The position numbers and the translations under genes are program-made. Under the pieces are notes generated by a model that saw only the letters and a program-made list of their open reading frames with translations, was not told the origin of the DNA and searched no databases. A stretch of 7,272 nucleotides of DNA from Oscillospiraceae bacterium. Its GTDB lineage: Bacteria > Bacillota > Clostridia > Oscillospirales > Ruminococcaceae. Position 1 is the stretch's first letter. Every line of letters begins with the position of its first letter. Below are positions 1-6,767 of this stretch, in pieces. Where the stretch lies: assembly GCA_030527085.1 (NCBI GenBank), contig JAUNBN010000063.1, forward strand, positions 1 through 7,272, given 5' to 3'.

Positions 1-1004
1 TCGGCCGCCCGAAGGGCGAGGTCAAGCCGGAGTTCTCCCTCGCCCCCGTTGCGAAACGCATAGGCGAGCTGCTGGGCCATGAGGTCAAGATGGCCACCGA
101 CGTTATCGGCGAGAGCGCCAAGAAGCTGGCCTCCGAATTAAAGGACGGCGAGGTAATGCTGCTCGAGAACGTCCGCTATCATAAGGAAGAGGAAAAGAAC
201 GACCACGCTTTCGCAAAGGAGCTGGCTTCCCTGGCCGAGCTTTATGTGAACGACGCCTTCGGCACCTCTCACCGCGCTCACGCCTCAACGGCCGGCGTAG
301 CCGACTACCTGCCCGCCGCCTGCGGCTACCTTATTCAAAAGGAGCTCGACGTAATGGGCAAGGCCTTAAGCGACCCCAGACGCCCCTTTGTCGCTATTCT
401 GGGCGGAGCCAAGGTCTCTGACAAGATAGGCGTTATAAATAACCTCATAGAAAAGGCCGACACCATTATAATCGGCGGCGGCATGGCCTACACCTTCTAC
501 GCCGCCAAGGGCGCCTCCGTAGGCACCTCGCTGCTCGAGGAGGATAAAATAGAGGTGGCGAAGGCCACCATGGAGAAGGCCGCGCAGAAGGGCGTTCAGC
601 TCCTGCTGCCCGCCGACAATGTTATAGGCGACAAGTTCGACGCCGGCTGCGAGAGCAAGGTTGTGGACTGGGACAAGATACCCGACGGCTGGATGGGGCT
701 CGATATCGGCCCGAAGTCCGTAGAGATGTTCAGCGAGGCCATCAAGGGCGCGGGCACCGTGGTCTGGAACGGGCCCATGGGCGTCTTTGAAATGCCCCGC
801 TTCGCCGTCGGCACCGAGGCCGTAGCCAGGGCCGTGGCCGAGAGCGGCGCTATAAGCATAATTGGCGGCGGGGATTCCGCGGCCGCGGTAGAGAAGCTCG
901 GCTTCGCCGATAAGATGACTCATATAAGCACCGGCGGCGGCGCTTCGCTCGAATTTCTCGAGGGGCTCGAGCTGCCCGGCATAGCCGCTCTGAACGATAA
1001 ATAA
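1..1004 (+). CDS. pgk: Phosphoglycerate kinase, 5'-truncated by the window edge
   Basis: Cytosolic glycolytic kinase that transfers phosphate from 1,3-bisphosphoglycerate to ADP, giving 3-phosphoglycerate and ATP. The frame is open from the left edge, with the first complete codon at 3. It gives 333 residues and begins inside the substrate-binding motif (GRPKGEVKPEF). By comparison with the usual length of about 395-400, roughly 60-65 N-terminal residues are missing; the ATG at 90 is internal. Visible family motifs, in fragment numbering, are LLENVRY (53-59), NDAFGTSHRAHAS (83-95, with the substrate-binding Arg), GGAKVSDKIGV (134-144), NGPMGVFE (256-263), the nucleotide-binding GGGDSAAAVEKLG (288-300) and the C-terminal TGGGASLEFLEG (310-321). 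Both lobes and the hinge are intact. tpiA follows after 56 bases with no convincing terminator between, so the two are probably co-transcribed. Identification is essentially certain. Confidence 0.98.
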   Translation, partial: GRPKGEVKPEFSLAPVAKRIGELLGHEVKMATDVIGESAKKLASELKDGEVMLLENVRYHKEEEKNDHAFAKELASLAELYVNDAFGTSHRAHASTAGVADYLPAACGYLIQKELDVMGKALSDPRRPFVAILGGAKVSDKIGVINNLIEKADTIIIGGGMAYTFYAAKGASVGTSLLEEDKIEVAKATMEKAAQKGVQLLLPADNVIGDKFDAGCESKVVDWDKIPDGWMGLDIGPKSVEMFSEAIKGAGTVVWNGPMGVFEMPRFAVGTEAVARAVAESGAISIIGGGDSAAAVEKLGFADKMTHISTGGGASLEFLEGLELPGIAALNDK

Positions 1005-1060
1005 GACCCGAAAAGCAAGGGTTTTAAGAATTTAAAAAACTAAAAAAAGAGGCTTTAAAA

Positions 1061-1828
1061 ATGGATAAGAGCAAGCGCGCCGCGGTACTCGCGGGCAACT
1101 GGAAGATGAACAAAACCCCCGAGGAGGCCAAGGAGATTTTAAACGGCCTGCTGCCCGCCCTTAAGGGAGCGGACTGCACTGTAGTCGTCTGCGTGCCCTA
1201 TACGGATTTAGGCGTTGCAGTAGAGCTCTGCCGCGGCAGCAATATTCATGTAGGCGCACAGAACGTGCATTTCAAGGAGTCCGGAGCCTATACCGGTGAG
1301 ATTTCCCCGCTCATGCTCGTAGAAGCGGGCGTCGAGTACGTCATAATCGGCCACAGCGAGCGCAGGCAGTATTTCGGCGAGACGGACGAAACCGTCAACC
1401 TGCGCGCGAAGGCCGCGCTCGAGCACGGGCTCAAGCCCATTATCTGCGTGGGCGAGCTGCTCGAGGAGCGCGAGAACGGCACCACCGAACAGGTAGTAAC
1501 AAGGCAGGTCAAGGCGGCGCTCGCGGACTTTACGGCCGAGGACATGGCCAACACCATAATCGCCTACGAGCCCGTCTGGGCCATAGGCACCGGCAAGACC
1601 GCCACCTCCGAGCAGGCGGGCGAGGTCTGCGGCCTTATCCGCAGGACTGTGGCCGGCCTCTTCGATGCGAAAGTAGCCGACGCGCTCACCATTCAGTACG
1701 GCGGCTCGATGAACCCCAAAAACTGCGACGAGCTCTTGGCTCAGCCGGACGTGGACGGCGGCCTAATAGGCGGCGCGGCGCTTAAGGTAGACGACTTTAC
1801 GGCGCTCGTCAATTCGGCATCCAAGTAA
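1061..1828 (+). CDS. tpiA: Triosephosphate isomerase
   Basis: Interconverts dihydroxyacetone phosphate and glyceraldehyde 3-phosphate in the cytosol, normally as a TIM-barrel dimer. The 255-residue length fits the family (about 250). All catalytic parts are visible: GNWKMNK at 12-18 (Asn13, Lys15), IIGHSERR at 95-102 (electrophile His98), AYEPVWAIGTG at 168-178 (base Glu170 followed by flexible loop 6), and the phosphate-gripping YGGS (213-216) and GGLIGGA (233-239). The start at 1061 is supported by an AAAGAGG ribosome-binding site at 1046-1052, eight bases upstream, in an A-rich leader. The gene lies 56 bases after pgk and 116 bases before the preferred gpmI start. Nothing is missing or frameshifted. 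Confidence 0.98.
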   Translation: MDKSKRAAVLAGNWKMNKTPEEAKEILNGLLPALKGADCTVVVCVPYTDLGVAVELCRGSNIHVGAQNVHFKESGAYTGEISPLMLVEAGVEYVIIGHSERRQYFGETDETVNLRAKAALEHGLKPIICVGELLEERENGTTEQVVTRQVKAALADFTAEDMANTIIAYEPVWAIGTGKTATSEQAGEVCGLIRRTVAGLFDAKVADALTIQYGGSMNPKNCDELLAQPDVDGGLIGGAALKVDDFTALVNSASK

Positions 1829-1843
1829 AAACAACAAAGAACA

Positions 1844-1863
1844 GCGGCGCGCCGCGATTTTTT
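1844..1863 (+). terminator. Possible weak terminator or attenuator hairpin after tpiA
   Basis: A perfect 12-base palindrome, GCGGCGCGCCGC (1844-1855), lies 15 bases after the tpiA stop and is followed by GA and six T residues (1858-1863). As a hairpin it forms only a four-pair GC stem with a CGCG loop, so on its own it is a weak terminator. GCGCG at 1847-1851 could instead pair with CGCGC at 1878-1882, and CCGC at 1852-1855 with GCGG at 1868-1871, giving an alternative fold that excludes the first. Partial termination is an inference. Confidence 0.35.
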
Positions 1864-1887
1864 GGCAGCGGAAAAAGCGCGCAATAT

Positions 1888-1920
1888 GGGCGCTCCGGAT
1901 TTTTTCGCGGTGCGCCCTTT
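1888..1920 (+). terminator. Second hairpin upstream of gpmI, possible partial terminator
   Basis: GGGCGC (1888-1893) pairs with GCGCCC (1912-1917). The stem continues past a T-T mismatch with CCG (1895-1897) against CGG (1908-1910). The loop is T-rich, and only three T residues follow before TTTAAAATG. The stem is good but the U-tract is short, so this could be a leaky terminator, an mRNA-stabilising structure or a processing site. The gpmI ribosome-binding site at 1931-1937 lies just outside the stem and stays accessible. Confidence 0.35.
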
Positions 1921-1930
1921 AAAATGAAAC

Positions 1931-1937
1931 AGAAAGG
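1931..1937 (+). promoter_or_regulatory. Ribosome-binding site that sets the gpmI start
   Basis: AGAAAGG lies seven bases before ATG 1945. The in-frame ATG at 1924 has no such site and would place this sequence inside its own coding region, so 1945 is preferred. Confidence 0.75.
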
Positions 1938-1944
1938 TCAAAAT

Positions 1945-3468
1945 ATGAAAAAGACCCTGATGCTGATGATTCTCGACGGCTTCGGCTACAATCCCGACAG
2001 CTACGGCAACGCGATCACGGCAGCCAAAACACCCAATATCGACAGGATTTTCAAGGAGTGTCCCCACACGCTCATAGGAGCCAGCGGCCTCGACGTCGGT
2101 CTGCCCGACGGGCAGATGGGCAACAGCGAGGTGGGCCACACCAATATAGGCGCGGGACGCATAGTTTACCAGGAACTCACACGCATTTCCAAGGAGATAA
2201 AAGAGGGAGTCTTCTTTGAAAACGAGGCCCTCTGCGCGGCGATGGACGCGGCGGTAAAGAGCGACAGGGCCGTCCACTGCATAGGCCTGCTCTCCGACGG
2301 CGGCGTTCACAGCCATATTGAGCACCTCTTCGCCCTGGTTGAGCTCGCGAAGCGGCGAGGCGTAAAGAAGCTTTATATCCACGCGCTTATGGATGGGCGC
2401 GACACTCCCCCCGAGAGCGGCGCGGACTATATGCGCGAGCTCGTAAAAAAGCTTGAGGAGACGGGAGTAGGGCGCGTCGCCAGCGTTATGGGCCGCTACT
2501 ACGCCATGGACCGCGACAAGCGCTGGGAGCGCGTTGAGAAGGCCTATTCGGCTCTCGTTTACGGCGAGGGAGAGGGCGGCTATGAGCCCGACCCCGTCAA
2601 GGCCATGCTCGCAAGCTACGAAAAGGGCGTTACTGACGAGTTCGTGCTGCCCGTCGTCTGCGACAGGCAAGGCGCAATAAGCGAGGGCGACAGCGTTATT
2701 TTCTTCAACTTCCGCCCCGACCGCGCCCGCGAAATAACCCGCGCGCTGGTAGACCCCGCCTTCGACGGCTTCGAGCGCAAAAAGGGCTTCTTCCCCCTGA
2801 ATTACGTCTGCTTCACCGAATACGACGCGACTATACCCAATGTCGAAGTGGCCTTCAAGCCCACCGACCTCACGAACACCTTCGGCGAATATATAGGCGA
2901 AAAGGGCCTGACGCAGCTGAGAATAGCCGAGACGGAGAAATACGCCCACGTTACCTTCTTCTTCAACGGCGGCAACGAGGCTCTCTATAAGGGCGAGGAG
3001 CGCTGCCTCATAAACAGCCCCAAGGTGGCTACCTACGATTTGCAGCCGGAGATGAGCGCCTACCTCGTCTGCGACGAGGTCGTAAAGCGGGTTGAGAGCG
3101 GAAAGTACGACGTTATAATCCTCAACTTCGCCAACTGCGACATGGTAGGCCATACCGGCGTTTTCGAGGCCGCGGTAAAGGCCGTCGAGGCCGTCGATAC
3201 CTGCGTGGGGAAAGTCGAGGCGGCGATAAAAAAGATAGGCGGAACTATTTTGCTCACCGCCGACCACGGCAACGCCGACAAGATGTACGAGCCGGACGGC
3301 TCGCCCTTCACGGCGCACACCACCAACCCCGTGCCCTTTGCCGTCATAGGCCGCGACTGCCGTCTGCGCGAGGGCGGCCGCCTCGCCGACCTCGCCCCGA
3401 CGATGCTCTATCTGCTGGGGCTGCCACAGCCCGCCGAGATGGACGGGCAATCGCTCATAGTAGAGTAA
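1945..3468 (+). CDS. gpmI: 2,3-bisphosphoglycerate-independent phosphoglycerate mutase
   Basis: Converts 3-phosphoglycerate to 2-phosphoglycerate through a phosphoserine intermediate. It is a two-metal (usually Mn2+) enzyme of the alkaline phosphatase superfamily. From ATG 1945 it has 507 residues, against about 510 for the family, and starts MKKTLMLMILDGFG as expected. The metal and catalytic residues are all present: Asp11, nucleophile Ser61 in GQMGNSEVGHTNIG (57-70), Asp399 and His403 in NCDMVGHTG, Asp440-His441 in TADHGNAD, and His458 in TAHTTNPVP. The substrate-binding domain carries SDGGVHSH (117-124), DGRDTPP (150-156) and NFRPDRARE (255-263). Isoleucine codons are unusual: I counted 16 ATA, 6 ATT and 4 ATC. 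The gene ends the glycolytic run, with a strong terminator beginning 10 bases after its stop. Confidence 0.98.
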   Translation: MKKTLMLMILDGFGYNPDSYGNAITAAKTPNIDRIFKECPHTLIGASGLDVGLPDGQMGNSEVGHTNIGAGRIVYQELTRISKEIKEGVFFENEALCAAMDAAVKSDRAVHCIGLLSDGGVHSHIEHLFALVELAKRRGVKKLYIHALMDGRDTPPESGADYMRELVKKLEETGVGRVASVMGRYYAMDRDKRWERVEKAYSALVYGEGEGGYEPDPVKAMLASYEKGVTDEFVLPVVCDRQGAISEGDSVIFFNFRPDRAREITRALVDPAFDGFERKKGFFPLNYVCFTEYDATIPNVEVAFKPTDLTNTFGEYIGEKGLTQLRIAETEKYAHVTFFFNGGNEALYKGEERCLINSPKVATYDLQPEMSAYLVCDEVVKRVESGKYDVIILNFANCDMVGHTGVFEAAVKAVEAVDTCVGKVEAAIKKIGGTILLTADHGNADKMYEPDGSPFTAHTTNPVPFAVIGRDCRLREGGRLADLAPTMLYLLGLPQPAEMDGQSLIVE

Positions 3469-3478
3469 AGACTTAAAG

Positions 3479-3522
3479 AGAAAGCCCCTCGTGCCGGAAG
3501 CGGCGATGAAGGGCTTTCTTTT
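3479..3522 (+). terminator. Rho-independent terminator of the glycolytic operon
   Basis: AGAAAGCCC (3479-3487) pairs perfectly over nine bases with GGGCTTTCT (3511-3519). An inner stem, GCCG (3493-3496) with CGGC (3501-3504), closes a GAAG loop. The T-rich run CTTTCTTTT ends at 3522. It sits 10 bases after the gpmI stop and marks the end of the pgk-tpiA-gpmI transcript. Confidence 0.88.
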
Positions 3523-3560
3523 CCCGCCCGATTAATGACACCGGCGCCCACGCGGACTCA

Positions 3561-3567
3561 AAAGGAG
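3561..3567 (+). promoter_or_regulatory. Strong ribosome-binding site that sets the start of the membrane protein gene
   Basis: AAAGGAG lies six bases before ATG 3574. It falls inside the extra 13 codons that would be added by the in-frame ATG at 3535, which itself has no Shine-Dalgarno site and lies just after a terminator. Hence 3574 is chosen. Confidence 0.85.
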
Positions 3568-3573
3568 TTTCCT

Positions 3574-5514
3574 ATGTTATTTCTGCTGTCGCTCGCCGCA
3601 GTGCTCGCGGTCTCCGCTTTTTTGATACGACGCTGCTCAGTTCCCTCCTCTGCCGCGCCCTTTATCTCTATCGTTTCAATTGTTTCTTTAATGTGCGCGG
3701 GAGCTATGCTGGATTTGCTGCGCGAAACGGGGTATGTGGTCTTCGCGGCGGCCTTGCTGCTGGGCGTCTTTGCCTTTGCATGCAAAAATCCCCCAAGGGA
3801 AACCCTTGACGCACAGAGCTTTTTCTCTCCGGGCATGGTATTCTTTCTGGCCGCCTCCCTGTTCTTCTTTACGGTCTTTACCCTGCGGGACTTTTACTTC
3901 CGCCAGTGGGACGAGTTTTCCTTTTGGGGCACGGCGGCAAAAGCGCTTTTCACGGAAAACAGGCTTTACACCCTCTCGCTTGCGAGCGTAGTTAAAAACG
4001 ATTACCCTCCCGCGATGCCGGTGCTGAGCTATTTCTTTCAGTTCTGGTGCGCCTCCTTCAGAGAAGGCTATGTCTACTGCGCTTATGACGTGCTGCTGGC
4101 CTCCGTTGCGGCGGCAGCCTTCGGCAACGCGCGCTTTAAAGAGATTCCCAGAATACTGCTTACAGGCGGCGCGGGCTTTTTGATGCTCTACCTCTACTCG
4201 GCTGAGGAAGCCTACCATTCAGCCTATGCGGACATACCCCTAGGGGCGGTGCTCGCCGGAGCGCTCATCTGCTGGTACTCGGCGCGCGGCAAGGCTGCGC
4301 TTCGGCTGGGCGCGCTGCCCGCTCTCTTCCTTTTGCCCTTTATGAAGAACGCGGGGCTGGGACTGGCGCTTATTGGCCTTATCGCCATGCTCGCAGATTC
4401 GCTATTTGCCGGGGAAAGCCGCAGGCTCGGCCGCGAGTCGCTTGCGCCGCTCCTGTTTGCCGCCGCGCCCCTCGCCTCCCATCTCCTGTGGCGCGCCCAC
4501 GTCGCCGCAAGCCCCGTCGAGGCCGCAGTCTCGGAATCCTATCAGTACGGATTTTTTGATATAATAAACGGCAAAGACCCCTTCTTTGCGGACGTTATAC
4601 GCAGGATGTGGGCCCAAACCCTTAACGACGGGCGTTTCTTCGTCTCCATGAGCCTGCTGGCGGCGGTGCTGCTGCTGGCCGCGCTCCCGCTTTTGAGCGC
4701 GCTCTTCGCGCGGGGGCTCAGGCGAAAAAGGCTTGCAGTCTACGGCCTCTGCGTGCTGGCGCTCACTGTTATCTACTTCTTCTCTATGGCCTACGCTTAT
4801 ACGAGCGACTTCAGCCGCATCGAGACCGAGGGCGAGCTGCTGCCCTCTATGTTCCGCTATTTTTACAATATCGTTACCGTTTGGCTCTACTGCTCGCTCT
4901 TTTTGCTCACCGAGCCCGGCGCACCAGAGGAACCTCTGCGAGGCCGGCCGCTGCTTGGCTTCGGCGCCTGTCTCGCCGTCTGCGCCTTTGTCCTTTTCAA
5001 CACAAAGGAGCCCTATTCCTTAAGAGCTCTTACCTCCCCGGCGCTCGAGATATCACTTGACGAGACGAGAACGACTATAAAGCAGCTTTACGGGCGCAAT
5101 GCGCATTTTCTCAAGGCGGACGACAGCGTGTATTTCGAGGCCGCCTACACCTCAGACATCGAATGGCTGGAGTTCACGCTGGAGGCCATGCCGGTCCGCG
5201 CCGTCACGCCCTACGGCCACGGACATCTCGTGCCTCTTGATACGCCCAACCCCATCTATCCCGACACGCCCTGCGACCTGGAGACCCTTGTAAACTATCT
5301 TTTGGAACAGAACTGCGGCTACATGCTGGTCTTTCGCTGCGACGACTACTACATCTCGGAGTTCGGGCCGCTTTACGCGGACGGCCTGGCCGGGGCACTG
5401 GATAAATCAGTCTGTCTTTACAAAATAATTCGCGAGGGTGAACACGGCCTCACGATGATACCCATCGTAAACGCCTACGCGGTCGAATCCCTGCGCGAGC
5501 AGTACGGCTATTAG
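3574..5514 (+). CDS. Polytopic membrane protein, GT-C glycosyltransferase-like, specific function unknown
   Basis: This 646-residue protein has about 12-13 predicted membrane spans by eye: near 1-19, 28-47, 53-70, 86-103, 166-185, 194-208, 222-236, 244-277 (probably two), 288-306, 356-378, 387-409, 427-446 and 458-476. A hydrophilic C-terminal domain (477-646) follows. Between spans 4 and 5 is an acidic loop with WDEFSFWGTAAKALF (112-126), then NDYPPAMPVLSYFFQFW (142-158). Later come YADIPLG (218-224), PFMKNAGLGLA (255-265) and MFRYFY (426-431). An acidic first large loop with DE, an aromatic/YPP stretch and further charged residues at span ends resemble GT-C glycosyltransferases, which use polyprenyl-phosphate sugars outside the membrane. 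That assignment is inferred from motif layout and no donor or acceptor can be named. Other polytopic envelope proteins, such as polymerases or ligases, remain possible. The upstream terminator separates it from gpmI; I see no clear promoter in the 51-base gap. Confidence 0.9.
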   Translation: MLFLLSLAAVLAVSAFLIRRCSVPSSAAPFISIVSIVSLMCAGAMLDLLRETGYVVFAAALLLGVFAFACKNPPRETLDAQSFFSPGMVFFLAASLFFFTVFTLRDFYFRQWDEFSFWGTAAKALFTENRLYTLSLASVVKNDYPPAMPVLSYFFQFWCASFREGYVYCAYDVLLASVAAAAFGNARFKEIPRILLTGGAGFLMLYLYSAEEAYHSAYADIPLGAVLAGALICWYSARGKAALRLGALPALFLLPFMKNAGLGLALIGLIAMLADSLFAGESRRLGRESLAPLLFAAAPLASHLLWRAHVAASPVEAAVSESYQYGFFDIINGKDPFFADVIRRMWAQTLNDGRFFVSMSLLAAVLLLAALPLLSALFARGLRRKRLAVYGLCVLALTVIYFFSMAYAYTSDFSRIETEGELLPSMFRYFYNIVTVWLYCSLFLLTEPGAPEEPLRGRPLLGFGACLAVCAFVLFNTKEPYSLRALTSPALEISLDETRTTIKQLYGRNAHFLKADDSVYFEAAYTSDIEWLEFTLEAMPVRAVTPYGHGHLVPLDTPNPIYPDTPCDLETLVNYLLEQNCGYMLVFRCDDYYISEFGPLYADGLAGALDKSVCLYKIIREGEHGLTMIPIVNAYAVESLREQYGY

Positions 5515-5550
5515 GCAAGTCAGGCGTTTCAAAGCTTCAGTGCTTTAAGA

Positions 5551-5579
5551 TATACACTTTTGAGCGCTTTTGCTATAAT
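5551..5579 (+). promoter_or_regulatory. Sigma-A-type promoter with extended -10 upstream of deoD
   Basis: TATAAT at 5574-5579 is a perfect -10 preceded by TG one base away (TGCTATAAT), an extended -10. A -35 candidate, TATACA at 5551-5556, matches four of six consensus bases with an exact 17-base spacer. Transcription would begin near 5586, about 43 bases before the deoD ATG. It lies over the upstream in-frame ATG at 5560, which argues against that start. A weak five-pair hairpin (AAAGC 5531-5535 with GCTTT 5542-5546) lies just upstream. Confidence 0.72.
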
Positions 5580-5615
5580 AATCAAAACACCGCGTCAAGG
5601 CGGCTTAATAACAGC

Positions 5616-5621
5616 AGAGGT
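5616..5621 (+). promoter_or_regulatory. Ribosome-binding site that sets the deoD start
   Basis: AGAGGT lies seven bases before ATG 5629. The next in-frame ATG, 5635, would have a spacing of 13 bases. The ATG at 5560 lies inside the promoter and has no ribosome-binding site. Confidence 0.7.
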
Positions 5622-5628
5622 AATTATC

Positions 5629-6366
5629 ATGAGCATGCACATAACCGCAAAGCCCGGCGAGATAGCCGAAAGAATACTGCTGCCCGGCGATCCGCTGCGC
5701 GCGAAATACATAGCCGAGACCTATTTCGAGGAGCCCGAATGTGTGAGCGAGCTGCGCGGGGCATATTGCTTTACCGGAAAATACAAGGGCGAGCGCGTTT
5801 CCGTTTTGGGCACGGGCATGGGCATCCCCTCCGTGCTTATTTACACGACGGAGCTCTGCACCGAATACGGCTGCGAAAGGCTGATACGCACAGGCACTGC
5901 GGGCGGCTACGACTACTCCCTGAAGCTGGGGGACATCGTTCTCTCACAGGCCACATGTACTACCTCCGCGCTCAACGACCATATCTTCAAGGGGCATTTC
6001 GCACCGATAGCGGACTTCTCGCTGCTGCGCAGCGCCTACGATATAGCCCTTGAGAAGAATATGCGCGTCTTTGTCGGCAACACAATCTGCAACGACCACC
6101 TCTACACCGACGAGCGCGGCTACGACCCGAGAGTCTGGGCGGACTACGGGGTTATAGCCGCCGAGATGGAGGCTGCCGCGCTATACACGGTAGCCGCGCG
6201 CTATCGCAAGAAAGCGCTCACGATAATGACCGTAGTCGTAGACGCCGCAGCCGAGCTCGGCAGCCGCGAGGACATGAAGGATGAATCCCTGCAAATCAGC
6301 ACAGACGAGCGCCAGAACGGTCTGGACGACATGATAATCCTCGGCCTCGAGACGCTCATAAGCTGA
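5629..6366 (+). CDS. deoD: DeoD-type purine nucleoside phosphorylase, divergent catalytic loop
   Basis: Nucleoside phosphorylase I family member, expected to split purine (deoxy)nucleosides with phosphate into base and (deoxy)ribose 1-phosphate in salvage; DeoD enzymes are cytosolic hexamers. The 245 residues start MSMHITAKPGEIAE, and numbering matches the E. coli enzyme as I recall it. His4, Gly20, Arg24 (LLPGDPLRAKYIAE), Arg43, Arg87 and Glu179-Met180-Glu181 (AAEMEAAALY) are conserved. Position 90 is Thr (RTGTAGG) where E. coli has Ser. The usual TVSD, whose Asp204 protonates the purine, reads TVVVD here (201-205). It is followed by a segment about 11 residues longer than in E. coli before DERQNGLDDMI, which should carry the equivalent of Arg217. 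A shifted Asp205 might substitute. Family assignment is firm, but base specificity is less certain. It has its own promoter and I see no clear terminator after it. Confidence 0.9.
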   Translation: MSMHITAKPGEIAERILLPGDPLRAKYIAETYFEEPECVSELRGAYCFTGKYKGERVSVLGTGMGIPSVLIYTTELCTEYGCERLIRTGTAGGYDYSLKLGDIVLSQATCTTSALNDHIFKGHFAPIADFSLLRSAYDIALEKNMRVFVGNTICNDHLYTDERGYDPRVWADYGVIAAEMEAAALYTVAARYRKKALTIMTVVVDAAAELGSREDMKDESLQISTDERQNGLDDMIILGLETLIS

Positions 6367-6455
6367 AGCGAGACACTCGACCTCTTTCGCCGCCTTGCGA
6401 CCCTCTGGCGGGTATATACTCTTACCAAGCAAAGCGGGAAGGGAGTCTTACATAA

Positions 6456-6764
6456 ATGAAAAAACTCGGCAGTGTTCTAATAGGAGCGGCCGCGCTGGGC
6501 GCGGCGGCGGCTTTCACGGTTTATTATTTGCAGAAAAAGGGCCTTATTGATTTCAATGTGAACTACGAGGGCGACGAGGACGAGCTGCTGCTCGGCGAGC
6601 TTGAGGAGGATGGCGAAGCTGCTCCCGACGCTGAAGATAGGCGCCGCAAGAGCATTTTCTTCGAGCCGCTGGAAATAGTAAACCGCCAGCTCCAGCGCGA
6701 CGGCGTCTCCCTCGGGCCCGATGAGGAGGATGAACTATCTTTCGGTGAGATTAGCCTCAGCTAG
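6456..6764 (+). CDS. Small single-span membrane protein with acidic tail, unknown function
   Basis: I do not recognise a family for this 102-residue protein. MKK is followed by a hydrophobic, Ala/Gly-rich helix (about 4-24) ending YYLQKK, and then a very acidic hydrophilic region (36-62). A basic RRRK patch (62-65), the stretch SIFFEPLEIVNRQLQRDGV (66-84) and a second acidic end complete it. The helix has no lipobox Cys or obvious signal-peptidase site, so it is probably a membrane anchor. EDELLLGELEE (41-51) and EDELSFGEISL (91-101) look like a short repeated motif. The start at 6456 is supported by AAGGGAG at 6439-6445, ten bases upstream. TATACT at 6415-6420 resembles a -10 but has no properly spaced -35. 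The gene lies 89 bases after deoD. Coding status rests on the ribosome-binding site, helix pattern and clean length. Confidence 0.75.
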   Translation: MKKLGSVLIGAAALGAAAAFTVYYLQKKGLIDFNVNYEGDEDELLLGELEEDGEAAPDAEDRRRKSIFFEPLEIVNRQLQRDGVSLGPDEEDELSFGEISLS

Positions 6765-6767
6765 GTA

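Noticed and set aside
366..923. A 185-codon minus-strand frame opposite pgk
   Set aside because: It lies wholly within the conserved pgk coding sequence, and its Gly/Ala/His-rich translation looks like an antisense shadow.
1006..1025. Possible terminator between pgk and tpiA (ACCC at 1006-1009 with GGGT at 1019-1022)
   Set aside because: The stem is only four pairs and is followed by a short T run, which is too weak to support termination.
1924..1944. Upstream in-frame ATG for gpmI adding seven residues
   Set aside because: It has no ribosome-binding site. The AGAAAGG at 1931-1937 fits ATG 1945, and the family N-terminus starts at MKKTL.
1741..3450. A 569-codon open frame on the minus strand opposite gpmI and the end of tpiA
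   Set aside because: It mirrors two intact conserved enzyme genes, and its translation has no recognisable domains. Codon bias in the true genes leaves few stops on the opposite strand.
3535..3573. Upstream in-frame ATG for the membrane protein adding 13 residues
   Set aside because: It sits right after the terminator with no ribosome-binding site and would bury the strong AAAGGAG at 3561-3567. Translation from 3574 starts directly with a membrane helix.
5560..5628. Upstream in-frame ATG for the deoD-like gene adding 23 residues
   Set aside because: It falls between the -35 and -10 of the extended -10 promoter, and the DeoD family N-terminus corresponds to ATG 5629.
6388..6420. Possible terminator or promoter between the deoD-like gene and the small acidic gene
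   Set aside because: The CCGCC/GGCGG stem (6390-6394 with 6407-6411) has no T-tract. The TATACT at 6415-6420 has only TTGCGA 14 bases upstream, which is too close for a -35.
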